In this document: positions 27,785-35,840 of the stretch, piece by piece
How the letters are laid out: each line of letters opens with the position of its first letter
How positions within the stretch are numbered: position 1 is the first letter of the stretch
DNA from: Prosthecomicrobium sp. N25
GTDB taxonomy: Bacteria; Pseudomonadota; Alphaproteobacteria; Rhizobiales; Ancalomicrobiaceae
Direction: 5' to 3'
DNA length: 64,000 nucleotides
NCBI RefSeq assembly: GCF_037203705.1
Contig: NZ_JBBCAT010000006.1
Coordinates: 62,001-126,000 of the forward strand
Program-made: the position numbers and the translations under genes
Notes under the pieces: generated by a model
The model's input: the letters and a program-made list of their open reading frames with translations, nothing else
Database searches by the model: none
Told to the model about the DNA's origin: nothing

Positions 27785-28306
27785 ATGCCTGGAACCCTCA
27801 CCAAGCGCGATTTCGGAAAGCGGATCGGGGTCTCCCCGACCCGGATGACGCAACTTGTCGCCGAGGGGCTCCCGATCGAGCCCGACGGCCGGGTCGACCC
27901 GGACAAGGGCGAGCGGTGGGTCCGGGAGAACCTCGACGGCCATCGGCGGGCGGCGGCGAAGCCCGGCGCGCCCGCCGACCTGGGCGGGACCGCCAGCCAG
28001 GTCCGTATGGCGAAGATGTTTCGCGAGGCGAAGCTCCTCGATCTCGAACTCAAGCGCCGCGAGGGAGAGCTCATCTCCCGCGAGGAGGTCGAGCGCCAGG
28101 TCTTCGGCCGTGCCCGGTTCGAGCGAGACGCGTGGACGGGATGGGCGAACCGAGCGGCCGTCGCCGTCTCGGCCGAGACCGGATCGGATCCGGCCCGGAC
28201 CTTCGCGGTCCTCGACCGGCTCGTCCGCGATCACCTCGACGAGCTTGCCCGCACGCCACTAGAATACTGTTGCAACGAAAATAGGCGAGGTCGTTATGTT
28301 CGATGA
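27785..28306 (+). CDS. Terminase small subunit, Nu1 type
   Basis: A 173-aa protein. The N-terminal winged helix (TKRDFGKRIGVSPTRMTQLVAEGLP) is the DNA-recognition domain, followed by a flexible Gly/Ala linker and the helical segment AKLLDLELKRREGELISREEVE typical of Nu1/TerS proteins. It recognises the packaging (cos) site and delivers DNA to the large subunit. The C-terminus changes character after TPLEYCCNEN, where AT-rich cargo DNA begins, so the original tail may have been replaced. An 11-bp dyad at 27737-27747 (CCGCAGTGCGG), just upstream, is a possible part of the cos region. Confidence 0.8.
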   Translation: MPGTLTKRDFGKRIGVSPTRMTQLVAEGLPIEPDGRVDPDKGERWVRENLDGHRRAAAKPGAPADLGGTASQVRMAKMFREAKLLDLELKRREGELISREEVERQVFGRARFERDAWTGWANRAAVAVSAETGSDPARTFAVLDRLVRDHLDELARTPLEYCCNENRRGRYVR

Positions 28307-28787
28307 CGCATACAACATCAAATTAGTTTCATCCGCTTATCAATTTATCTATCGACTGCCGTACAAATCAGAAGGAGTTTCAAAGGAAATCAGCTTCAAG
28401 ACCAACGTAGTTCAGGATGGCGGCATCAGCATAGGCGGGAGCCCGTTTCCAACCACGACAGAAGTTTGTTTTAGAGTAGGCGATCCAGAACGCGTAGACG
28501 ACATGGTTTATAGAGGAAGAATAGTAGAAAGACCGCTTAGTTTCGGTAGTGTTGTGGCCATTTTCGAAGAAAATGATGTGAATTTTTTTATATGGGTTGA
28601 CAACGAAGCATTTGACTTCATAGTTTGTCATGCCGAAAAGGGGCACAGTATTGTATTTAACATAGGTGTCTTAGGAAGAACGCTAAACGATGGGAACTGG
28701 GACGCTCAGGAAAATGATGAGCTACTAGCGATAGTAGGTTTCGAAAGCGTTTTTGCTTCGAGTGGCTGGGACGATGAGGATAGATGA
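28296..28787 (+). CDS. AT-rich cargo gene between terminase subunits, unknown
   Basis: A 163-aa acidic protein of about 40% G+C by eye, against about 70% around it. It overlaps the terS end by 11 nt and the terL start by 14 nt, so it is neatly spliced into the packaging operon. The protein is rich in beta-strand-like stretches (VCFRVGD, VVAIFEENDVNFFIWVDNEAFDFIV) with no signal peptide or membrane helix and ends GWDDEDR. No known domain is recognised. Such satellite cargo ('moron') genes often encode anti-phage or helper-interference functions; that is inference. Confidence 0.7.
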   Translation: MFDDAYNIKLVSSAYQFIYRLPYKSEGVSKEISFKTNVVQDGGISIGGSPFPTTTEVCFRVGDPERVDDMVYRGRIVERPLSFGSVVAIFEENDVNFFIWVDNEAFDFIVCHAEKGHSIVFNIGVLGRTLNDGNWDAQENDELLAIVGFESVFASSGWDDEDR

Positions 28788-30612
28788 TGTGTGGCGCCTC
28801 GGCCTCGCGCCCGATCCACAGATGTCGGTCGCCGAGTGGGCCGAGCGATACCGTATCCTCCCCGGAACGGCGGGTGAGCCCGGTCCGTGGCGCAACGCCC
28901 GGACCCCGTACATGGTCGGCGTCATGGACGCCCTCTCGGTCGGATCGCCGTTCGAGCGGGTCGTCGTCATGGCTGCGGCTCAGACCGCGAAGACCGAGGC
29001 GGCGCTCAACTTTATCGGCAGCATCATCCACCTCACGCCGGGGACCACGTTGTTCGTGCAGCCGACCGACAGCGCGGCAAAGCGGGCAACCCGGACGCGC
29101 ATCGATCCGATGATCGAGGCGACCCCGGACCTCCGCGAACGGGTCGCCAAGCGCCGGGGCCGGAACGCGGGCAACACGGACAGCCTCAAGACCTTCCCGG
29201 GCGGCGCGCTCGTCATCTGCGGCGCGAACTCGCCAGTCAACCTCCGCTCGCTCCCGGCCCGGTTCGTCCTCTTGGACGAGGTCGACGCCTACCCGGCGGA
29301 CGTCGGCGGCGAGGGCGACGCGATCGACCTCGCGGTCGCCCGGACCGTCACCTTCCGGGGGCGGCGCAAGATCCTCCTGACCTCGACCCCGACGGTCGAC
29401 GGCGCATCCCGGATCCAGGCAGCGTTCGAGGAGGGCGACCAGCGCCGGTTCTACATCCCGTGCCCCTCCTGCGACGAGACCACGGCGTGGTCCTGGGACA
29501 TGGTCCGTTGGCCCGAGGGCCGACCGGAGGCCGCGCACATGGTCTGCCCGCACTGCGGCGGCGTGATCGAGGAGCGGGAGAAGCCGCGCCTTCTCGCCCT
29601 CGGCGAATGGCGCGCGACCGCCCCCGGCGACGGCCGGACGGCGAGCTTCCACGTCCCCGGCGTCCTCTCGCCGTTCAAGACCTGGGCCGAGCTTGCCGCC
29701 GATCAAATCGCGGCCGGGAAGGATCCGACCCGGTTGCAGGTCTTCACGAACACGGGCCTCGGCCTCCCCTGGCTCGACGCCGAGACCGGTCCGCTCACGG
29801 TCGACGCCCTCCTCCGGCGCGCGGTCGACGCGGATCCGCCGTGGATCGAACTCCTCCCCGAGAGAGCGGCCGTCATCACGGCAGGGGTGGACGTGCAGGA
29901 TGATCGCCTCGAATGCGAGTTCATCGGCTGGGGGCGGGGTGAGGAAAGCTGGTCGCTCGACTACGCGGTCCTCGCGGGCGACACGACCCGCCCGGAAGTT
30001 TGGCACGCGCTCGATCGGCTCCTCCTCCGGCGCTTCCGGCACCCGAGAGCGGTCCCGGATCTCCCGGTTGCGGCGGTCGCGATCGACCACGGCGGGCACC
30101 GGTCGGCCGAGGTCTCCCGGTTCAGCGCCGAGCGGCTACAGCGCCGCGTGTGGGCCGTGAAGGGGCGAGGCGGGGACGGAATACCGCCATGGCCTAGACG
30201 CCCGCCCAAGGCCCGCCGTGGGGCGCTCGCGGCCGTCCATGTGGTCGGGGTCGACGGATTGAAGCATCAGCTATTCGGAAGGCTCCGCAGCGCGGATCCG
30301 CACGGTCCCGGAGCGATCCATATCCCGGGTGATCGTGAGGAGTGGTGGCACGCCGGGATCCTCGCCGAACGCCCGATCCGGGAATGGCGCGGCCGGGTCG
30401 CCCGGGTCGTCTGGCTCGCAGACCGAAATGTGCGGAACGAGCCGCTCGACGCCCGCGTCTACGCGATCGCGGCCTTGCACGGGCTCTACGCCTCCGGGTT
30501 CTCGCTCGACGACGCTGCCGCCCGGATCGCGGCGGCGCTCCCGCGCGCCGTCGCGGAGCCGAAGACGGCCATGGCTCCCCGGGTCATCCGATCGTCGTGG
30601 CTGGATTGGTGA
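28774..30612 (+). CDS. Terminase large subunit, GpA family
   Basis: A 612-aa packaging motor. The ATG at 28774 is the first after the cargo frame. The ATPase has a deviant Walker A MAAAQTAKTE (about residues 66-75) and Walker B FVLLDE (164-169). A zinc-knuckle-like CPSC...CPHCGG follows. The nuclease half shows GVDVQDDRLECEF, VAIDHGGHRS and NEPLDARVYAIAAL, the acidic residues for metal-dependent cleavage. GpA/Nu1 terminases cut at cos sites. The gene is full length with no frameshift. Confidence 0.93.
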   Translation: MRIDDVWRLGLAPDPQMSVAEWAERYRILPGTAGEPGPWRNARTPYMVGVMDALSVGSPFERVVVMAAAQTAKTEAALNFIGSIIHLTPGTTLFVQPTDSAAKRATRTRIDPMIEATPDLRERVAKRRGRNAGNTDSLKTFPGGALVICGANSPVNLRSLPARFVLLDEVDAYPADVGGEGDAIDLAVARTVTFRGRRKILLTSTPTVDGASRIQAAFEEGDQRRFYIPCPSCDETTAWSWDMVRWPEGRPEAAHMVCPHCGGVIEEREKPRLLALGEWRATAPGDGRTASFHVPGVLSPFKTWAELAADQIAAGKDPTRLQVFTNTGLGLPWLDAETGPLTVDALLRRAVDADPPWIELLPERAAVITAGVDVQDDRLECEFIGWGRGEESWSLDYAVLAGDTTRPEVWHALDRLLLRRFRHPRAVPDLPVAAVAIDHGGHRSAEVSRFSAERLQRRVWAVKGRGGDGIPPWPRRPPKARRGALAAVHVVGVDGLKHQLFGRLRSADPHGPGAIHIPGDREEWWHAGILAERPIREWRGRVARVVWLADRNVRNEPLDARVYAIAALHGLYASGFSLDDAAARIAAALPRAVAEPKTAMAPRVIRSSWLDW

Positions 30613-30927
30613 TCACTTCACAAGTGATAGCACTGTTGCAATCAGTGTAAGAACGATCAGTACAAAGATGCCCCAATCGTATTTCTTTTTCTTGCTTTCT
30701 TGCTTCCCAAGCCATGTTTCAACGTATTTTCGTGGTGGATCAGGCTCTTTATTTGCGTCAAAGATAATATATTTTACTTTAGCATCGTCTCCAATTCCTG
30801 TTGACGACAGTTTTTCTATCACGGCGTAAACACCTCGCGCCTTGAGACACCTATCCCAAATCCTGTGTTTCTCATCCTCCGACAATCCTGCAAGTCGCTT
30901 ATCGCGCTCGTACGATGTCTCCGTCAT
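30613..30927 (-). CDS. Tail-anchored membrane protein, cargo
   Basis: A 104-aa, AT-rich (about 40% G+C) gene transcribed against the packaging module. The ATG at 30927 follows GGAGG at 6 nt and overlaps the stop of the 92-aa gene as ATGA. The N-terminal part is charged and helical (YERDKRLAGLSEDEKHRIW). The C-terminus is KKKKYD followed by a single hydrophobic helix (about residues 84-103), so it should insert with the N-terminus in the cytoplasm. Its stop lies next to the terL stop inside a 17-bp inverted repeat. The function is unknown; exclusion, toxin or abortive-infection roles are possible. Confidence 0.72.
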   Translation of the reverse strand: MTETSYERDKRLAGLSEDEKHRIWDRCLKARGVYAVIEKLSSTGIGDDAKVKYIIFDANKEPDPPRKYVETWLGKQESKKKKYDWGIFVLIVLTLIATVLSLVK

Positions 30928-31202
30928 CGAGACCTCCAACCTCGGTTAGCATCCAACGTGTAGTTTTTCCGCGATCCATAGTGAAGCTGTCCGCGAAGCT
31001 TATCCACGACAGTTCCGTCGGCCTTGAGGGCGTCGGGGCCGAGCGCCTTGCCCTTCGCGGCCGTGGCGGCCCCGACCTCTGTCTCCAGATGAAGCAGCAG
31101 ACGAGTTGCGGCTCCGTCCGTAAGTGACACAGCGTAATTGCGGACGCATCCGCACTCACGACGCAGATATAATGCGGTTCCGTCCGCAATGTTGTCTATC
31201 AT
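30924..31202 (-). CDS. Small hypothetical protein coupled to the membrane protein
   Basis: A 92-aa protein; the ATG at 31202 has no clear ribosome site, and a GTG at 31130 is an alternative. The segment YAVSLTDGAATRLLLHLETEVGAA is helical, and three ADG(T/A) motifs recur along the chain. The stop overlaps the next start by 4 nt (ATGA), which supports a real two-gene operon. No family was recognised. Four 18-bp dyads overlap its 5' region. Divergent from it, 101 nt away, starts a MerR-like regulator gene. Confidence 0.5.
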   Translation of the reverse strand: MIDNIADGTALYLRRECGCVRNYAVSLTDGAATRLLLHLETEVGAATAAKGKALGPDALKADGTVVDKLRGQLHYGSRKNYTLDANRGWRSR

Positions 31203-31222
31203 AGTTGCGGATCGGCCCGCGC
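31106..31222. repeat. Array of four phased 18-bp dyads
   Basis: Four copies of TTGCGG-N6-CCGCAA-like sequence begin at 31106, 31138, 31172 and 31205, spaced 32, 34 and 33 bp (about three helical turns). Copies 1 and 3 are closest (TGCGGnTCCGTCCGnAA). They cover the start of the 92-aa gene and the edge of the divergent promoter. A multi-site operator is the favoured reading; part of the periodicity could reflect a 22-codon peptide repeat. Confidence 0.55.
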
Positions 31223-31303
31223 TATTGCTCCGATTTCACGGACATATTGAAATTTACACGCCGATCGCGCTAAATAATCGGAGCCACGGAGCCCGACGTC
31301 GCG

Positions 31304-31885
31304 ATGAAGACCTATTCGACCGCCCAGGTTGCCGCCGCTGCCGAAATCTCGACCCGCAACGTCTCGGACCTGATCCGGAGCGCGGAGCCTCGCCTCATCG
31401 CACTGCCCCCGGGCCGTGGACGGCACGGGTGGGACTTCACCTATCCGGACGTCCTTTCGATCGCACTCCTGGCGCGCCTTGCGCCGCTGACCGGAGATCC
31501 GCGCTGGACCGCGAAGGCGATCGCCGACTTCGTCTTCTCCGACGTCGCCTACGTCCGTGATCTGGCGCTCGCGCAAGGCGGCATCCTCGACGCGGAGCAC
31601 GAGCGGAGGGTCTTCCAGGCGAATGCCCATCGGCTCGTCTGCGACTGGTCGACCGCGCCCGCGCCCCTGCGGCACCGGGATATGACCCGGCCGATCTTCG
31701 TCTTCGTCGACCCCTGGCTCGTCCAGAGCGGAATGCACGCCCTCCTGACCTTCGGGGTCGAGAACGCGGGCGACCAGATCGAGCCCGCCGCGCTCTTCGC
31801 CCGTGCCGGTCACGTCCTCAACCTGACCTGGGCTCTCGTCCACGCCGATCGCGCCCTCGCTGAGACCGCCGAGGAGGCTGCCTGA
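31304..31885 (+). CDS. MerR-like winged-helix protein
   Basis: A 193-aa protein. The N-terminus KTYSTAQVAAAAEISTRNVSDLIRS is a MerR-type helix-turn-helix, followed by a wing (RHGWDFTYPDVLSIALLARL). The remainder has no clear effector domain. It is divergent from the 92-aa/104-aa cargo pair and its stop overlaps the portal start as TGATG, so it opens the capsid operon. It could regulate the cargo pair, the head genes or both, possibly through the dyad array at 31106-31222. Phage heads do not normally carry such a protein here. Confidence 0.72.
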   Translation: MKTYSTAQVAAAAEISTRNVSDLIRSAEPRLIALPPGRGRHGWDFTYPDVLSIALLARLAPLTGDPRWTAKAIADFVFSDVAYVRDLALAQGGILDAEHERRVFQANAHRLVCDWSTAPAPLRHRDMTRPIFVFVDPWLVQSGMHALLTFGVENAGDQIEPAALFARAGHVLNLTWALVHADRALAETAEEAA

Positions 31886-33288
31886 TGGCCTTCCCGTTCG
31901 GTCTCGATCGCCTTCTCGCTCGCGTCGGCCTTGTGCCCGCGCGCCGCTCGTATGACGGCGGCGCGGGCGGTCGTCGCTGGCGTGGCGGCGGCACGATGCC
32001 GAACCAGAACACCGCCGCGCTCGCCGCCCGTGGGACCATGGCGAGCCGGGCGCGATATCTCGTCGCCAACAATGCGATGGCCGCCGCCGGGGTCGAAGCG
32101 TGGGTCTCGTCGCTCATCGGGACCGGGATCCGGCCGACGTCGACGCACCCGGACGCGTCATGGCGCGCCGCTGCGGCGCGCGCCTGGGACGCCTGGACCG
32201 ATCGCGCGGACGCGGACGGGCTCGTCGACGGCTACGGCATCCAGGCCCTCATGGTCCGCCGCATGATCGTCGACGGGGAGGCGTTCGCGGTCGTCGGCCT
32301 CACCGATCACGGCGCAACCGTCCGGGTTCTCGATGCCGAGCAGGTCGACGCGACCGTGACCCGCGAACTCGACGGCGGCGCTCGGATCGTCCAGGGCGTC
32401 GAACTCGACGCGACGGGTCGCCGGGTCGCCTACCACGTCCTCCGTGACCGTCCCGGCTTCGGTCTTCGGATCGATCACGTCCGGGTCCCGGCCGAGGACA
32501 TGGTCCATCTCCTCCGCATCGACGTCCCCGGCCAGATCCGGGGCGTCTCGTGGTTCGCGCCGATCCTCCTCCGCCTTCGCGAACTTGACGAGGCGCACGA
32601 CGCCCAGGTCGTTCGGCAGAAGCTCGCCGCCATGCTCGCCGGGTTCATCGTCTCGCCCGACGGGCAGGTCCCGTTCGACGGCGAGGTCGCGGCCGGGGTC
32701 CTCGATGGCGGCATGGAGCCGGGGACGATCAAGATCCTGCGGCCCGGCGAAGACATCCGGTTCTCGGATCCCGCCAAGATCGGACAGGAGGCGATCGACT
32801 TCCTCAAGATCACGGCCCGCGAGATCGCTGCCGGTCTCGGCGTCCCGGCCTCGGTCCTGACGGGTGACTACTCCGACGCGAACTACTCCTCGCTCCGGGC
32901 CTCGATCGTCGAGTTCCGCCGTCGGGTCGAGGCGATCCAGCACAACGTCATCGTCTTCCAGATGCTCCGCCCACTCTGGCGGCGCGTGCTCGCGACCGAG
33001 ATCCTCGCCGGTCGTCTCTCGGCTATCGGCTTCGAACGCGACCCTGAGGCGTATGTCGGCGCTCGCTGGATCACGCCGCGACAGGAATGGGTCGACCCCA
33101 TGAAAGACGCCCAGGCCGAAGTCCTCGCCATCCAGAACGGCCTCATGAGCCGCCGCGCCGCCGTCGAGGCGCGCGGCCTCGCCGTCGAGGATCTGGACGA
33201 GGAGATCGCCGCCGATCAGGCCCGCGCCGACGCGCTTGGGCTCCGTCTCGGGTCGGCCCCTGCGCCGAAAGAGGAAACAGCCTCGTGA
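31885..33288 (+). CDS. Phage portal protein, lambda type
   Basis: A 467-aa portal of the lambda/HK family (PF05136 type). Recognisable segments are ARGTMASRARYLVANNAMAA near the N-terminus, IRGVSWFAPILLRLRELDE in the stem/wing region, and KITAREIAAGLGVPASVLTGDYSDANYSSLR, the strongest family signature. It forms the dodecameric ring at the unique vertex through which the terminase loads DNA. The ATG overlaps the MerR-like stop. The C-terminal coding end overlaps the protease-capsid GTG start (GTGA). Confidence 0.93.
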   Translation: MAFPFGLDRLLARVGLVPARRSYDGGAGGRRWRGGGTMPNQNTAALAARGTMASRARYLVANNAMAAAGVEAWVSSLIGTGIRPTSTHPDASWRAAAARAWDAWTDRADADGLVDGYGIQALMVRRMIVDGEAFAVVGLTDHGATVRVLDAEQVDATVTRELDGGARIVQGVELDATGRRVAYHVLRDRPGFGLRIDHVRVPAEDMVHLLRIDVPGQIRGVSWFAPILLRLRELDEAHDAQVVRQKLAAMLAGFIVSPDGQVPFDGEVAAGVLDGGMEPGTIKILRPGEDIRFSDPAKIGQEAIDFLKITAREIAAGLGVPASVLTGDYSDANYSSLRASIVEFRRRVEAIQHNVIVFQMLRPLWRRVLATEILAGRLSAIGFERDPEAYVGARWITPRQEWVDPMKDAQAEVLAIQNGLMSRRAAVEARGLAVEDLDEEIAADQARADALGLRLGSAPAPKEETAS

Positions 33289-35057
33289 CCCACGCGCTCC
33301 TGACCCGCCGTGCCCCGGGCGCGGCCTCGACCTTCGATCCGGATGCGATGACCGTCGAGGTCATCCTCTCCTCCGGCGCGCCCGTCGAGCGGATGGATCC
33401 GCGCGGACCGTTCGTCGAGATCCTCGACCTCGGCGGCGCACGCTGGCCCGAACGGATCCCGCTCCTCGACAGCCATTCGCGCGGATCCGTCGACGACGTC
33501 CTCGGCTACGTGACCGGCATCCGCCGGGAGGGCGACCGCATCGTCGGGATGGCGCACCTCTCCCGCAACAGTCCGAAGGCCCAGAGGATCGCCGCCGACC
33601 TCGGGGACGGCATGAGCTTCGGGATCAGCGTCGGCTACCACGTCGGGCGCTGGACCGAGAGGACGACCGGCGACCGCAGAGAGCGGGTCGCGGCCAACTG
33701 GACGCTCGTCGAGGCGTCCTTCGTTTCCATCGCGGCCGATCAGACGGCGCGGACCAGGAGCCAGACTATGGAAGAAGACGTCATCGAACAGACGGCCCCG
33801 GAGACCCGCGCGGCCGTCAACGCCGAGATCCGGAGCATCGCCGAGGTCGCGGGTTTGTCCCGCGCATGGGCCGATGCCCAGATCGACGCGGGCGCGACCG
33901 CCGAGGCGGCTCGCGACGCCGCGTTCGAGGCCATGCGGACCCGGTCCAGGCCGGTCGCGGAGATCCGGACCACCGACCACAACCGGCAGAGCCTCGACAA
34001 TCCGGAAGCGTTCATCCGGGCGGCGGGCGAAGCCGTCTTCGCCCGGGTCGCCCCGAACCATCAGGTCAGCGAACCCGCCCGGCAGTTCGTCGGGATGAAC
34101 TTTCGCGACCTCGCGATCGAGACCCTCAAGCGGTCCGGGATGAGCACCACCGGCCTCTCGGCGGCGACGGTCATCACCCGCGCCCTGCACTCGACCTCCG
34201 ACTTCGCGCTCATCCTCGGCGACACGGTCGGCCGGGGCGTCCGAGCCGCGTATGCGGCCGCGCCCTCCGGCCTCAAGACCGTGGCCCGCATGATGACGCT
34301 GCTGGACTTCCGCGAGCGCAAGCAGCTTCAGATGTCGCAGTTCTCGACCCTCGAAAAGGTCAACGAGCACGGCGAGTTCAAGCGCGGCACGATCGAGGAG
34401 AGCGGCGAGGCCATCCGCCTCGGGACCTTCGGCCGGGTCTTCGGGGTCACCCGTCAGGCGATCGTCAACGACGACCTCGGGGCCTTCGCGGACGTCCCCC
34501 GCAAGCTCGGGATCGCGGCGGCGCAGTTCGAGGCCAATCAACTCGCGGCCCTCCTCGTCTCGGGCTCCGGCCTCGGTCCTGTCATGAGCGACAGCAAGCG
34601 GCTCTTCCACGCCGACCACGGCAACCTCGCGGCCTCCGGCGGCGCGATCGGCGAGACGCCCGTCTCGGCCGCGCGCCTCGCCATGCGGTCGCAGAAAGAC
34701 GCGAGCGGGCAACTCATCTCGGTGACGCCGAAGTACCTCGTCGTCGGCGCTGAGCTTGAAACCACGGCCGAGAAGTTCCTCGCCAGCATCGCCCCGGCGA
34801 CGACCGACGACGTGAACCCGTTCTCCGGCAAGCTCACGCTCGTCGTCGAACCCCGGGTCTCGGGTAACGACTGGTACATCGTCGCCGATCCGGCCGAGAT
34901 CGACGGCCTCGTGTACGCCAACCTCGAAGGCGAGAGCGGACCGCAGATCGAGACCCGCTCGGGCTTCGACATCGACGGCGTCGAGACCCGGATCCGCCTC
35001 GACTTCGGCTGCGCCTTCCTCGACTGGCGCGGCTGGTACCGGAACCCGGGGGCCTAA
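33285..35057 (+). CDS. Prohead protease-major capsid fusion protein
   Basis: A 590-aa protein from a GTG with GAGGAA upstream. Residues 1-155 are a U35-like prohead protease with catalytic His64 (LLDSHSRG) and Ser111 (GMSFGISVGY). About residues 160-260 look like a scaffold-like helical delta region. The rest is a Mu gpT-like capsid subunit (FHADHGNLA, EIDGLVYANLEGESGPQIETR, RIRLDFGCAFLDWRGWYRN). Fusion of protease and capsid is known in some siphophages. An in-frame ATG at 33768 with its own AGGAG probably gives extra capsid subunits without protease. Confidence 0.9.
   Translation: MTHALLTRRAPGAASTFDPDAMTVEVILSSGAPVERMDPRGPFVEILDLGGARWPERIPLLDSHSRGSVDDVLGYVTGIRREGDRIVGMAHLSRNSPKAQRIAADLGDGMSFGISVGYHVGRWTERTTGDRRERVAANWTLVEASFVSIAADQTARTRSQTMEEDVIEQTAPETRAAVNAEIRSIAEVAGLSRAWADAQIDAGATAEAARDAAFEAMRTRSRPVAEIRTTDHNRQSLDNPEAFIRAAGEAVFARVAPNHQVSEPARQFVGMNFRDLAIETLKRSGMSTTGLSAATVITRALHSTSDFALILGDTVGRGVRAAYAAAPSGLKTVARMMTLLDFRERKQLQMSQFSTLEKVNEHGEFKRGTIEESGEAIRLGTFGRVFGVTRQAIVNDDLGAFADVPRKLGIAAAQFEANQLAALLVSGSGLGPVMSDSKRLFHADHGNLAASGGAIGETPVSAARLAMRSQKDASGQLISVTPKYLVVGAELETTAEKFLASIAPATTDDVNPFSGKLTLVVEPRVSGNDWYIVADPAEIDGLVYANLEGESGPQIETRSGFDIDGVETRIRLDFGCAFLDWRGWYRNPGA
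33756..33770 (+). promoter_or_regulatory. Internal ribosome site and ATG for the capsid part
   Basis: AGGAG at 33756-33760 lies 7 nt before the in-frame ATG at 33768 (codon 162 of the fusion), exactly at the protease/scaffold boundary. Initiation here would make a 429-aa scaffold-capsid product. Confidence 0.6.
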
Positions 35058-35060
35058 TCC

Positions 35061-35285
35061 ATGACCGACCGCGTGACCCTTGAGGCCCAGCTAGCCGCGC
35101 TCCGGAAGGCCCGCGCCTCCGGGGTCGCGACGGTCGAGTTCGACGCCGGGAACGGGTCCCGGCGACGCGTCACCTATCGGTCCGATGCGGAGCTTGCGGC
35201 GGCGATCGCGGACATCGAGCGCCAGATCGCCGGGCTCTCCGGACGCGTCCACACCATCACGATTGCGACCTCGAAAGGGTTCTGA
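35061..35285 (+). CDS. gpW-like head-tail joining protein
   Basis: A 74-aa protein, 3 nt after the capsid stop. It fits lambda gpW in length and pattern: an N-terminal helix (LEAQLAALRKARASGVATVEF), a beta hairpin (GSRRRVTYRS) and a second helix (DAELAAAIADIERQIAGL). gpW closes the filled head and creates the site where the tail docks. Its presence without tail genes fits heads built to accept a foreign tail. Confidence 0.82.
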   Translation: MTDRVTLEAQLAALRKARASGVATVEFDAGNGSRRRVTYRSDAELAAAIADIERQIAGLSGRVHTITIATSKGF

Positions 35286-35287
35286 CC

Positions 35288-35623
35288 ATGAAGAACTACA
35301 TCCAGAGCGGCACGTTCGTGGCCGTTGCCGCCCCGACCGGCGGCGTCTCGTCCGGCGACGGCGTCCTCGTCGGCTCCATCTTCGGCGTCGCGGCCACCAC
35401 GGCGGCCGAGGCTGCCGACGTCGAGATCGGCCTCACCGGCGTCTACGACCTCCCCAAGAAGTCGGGCGACACCCCCGCCGTCAGGACCAAGGTCTACTGG
35501 GACGCCGCCAATGGGTACGTCACGACGACGTCCACGAGCAACACGCTGATCGGCGCGGCCGTCCGGGCTGCCGCCGGTCCGGACGCGACCGTCCGCGTCC
35601 GCCTCAACGGCACCGTCTCGTAA
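35288..35623 (+). CDS. DUF2190 capsid decoration-type protein
   Basis: A 111-aa protein. The start KNYIQSGTFVAVAAPTGGVSSGDGVLVG and the middle TGVYDLPKKSGD ... VYWDAANG are the DUF2190 signature. Members are decoration or stabilising proteins on phage capsids, sometimes mis-annotated as RecA/RadA recombinase. It is the last head gene, and no tail completion or tail tube gene follows. Confidence 0.88.
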   Translation: MKNYIQSGTFVAVAAPTGGVSSGDGVLVGSIFGVAATTAAEAADVEIGLTGVYDLPKKSGDTPAVRTKVYWDAANGYVTTTSTSNTLIGAAVRAAAGPDATVRVRLNGTVS

Positions 35624-35840
35624 TCCGGGGGCGATACTCCAAGGCCGTCGGGAGGCCTGAACCCGTCGCCCTGCCCCCAACGAGCAGTCACAGGGGGCGG
35701 CGGGACCCGATTGGGTGATGGGATCAGCACGGTCGGTCGCGTACGCGCGGCCGACCACCCTTGAGAGGCCATGCGGGCCTGACGCAAGTCGAACGCTGGA
35801 GATCTGAAATGGAGAATTGGCCCGTCATGCGAGAAGCCTT

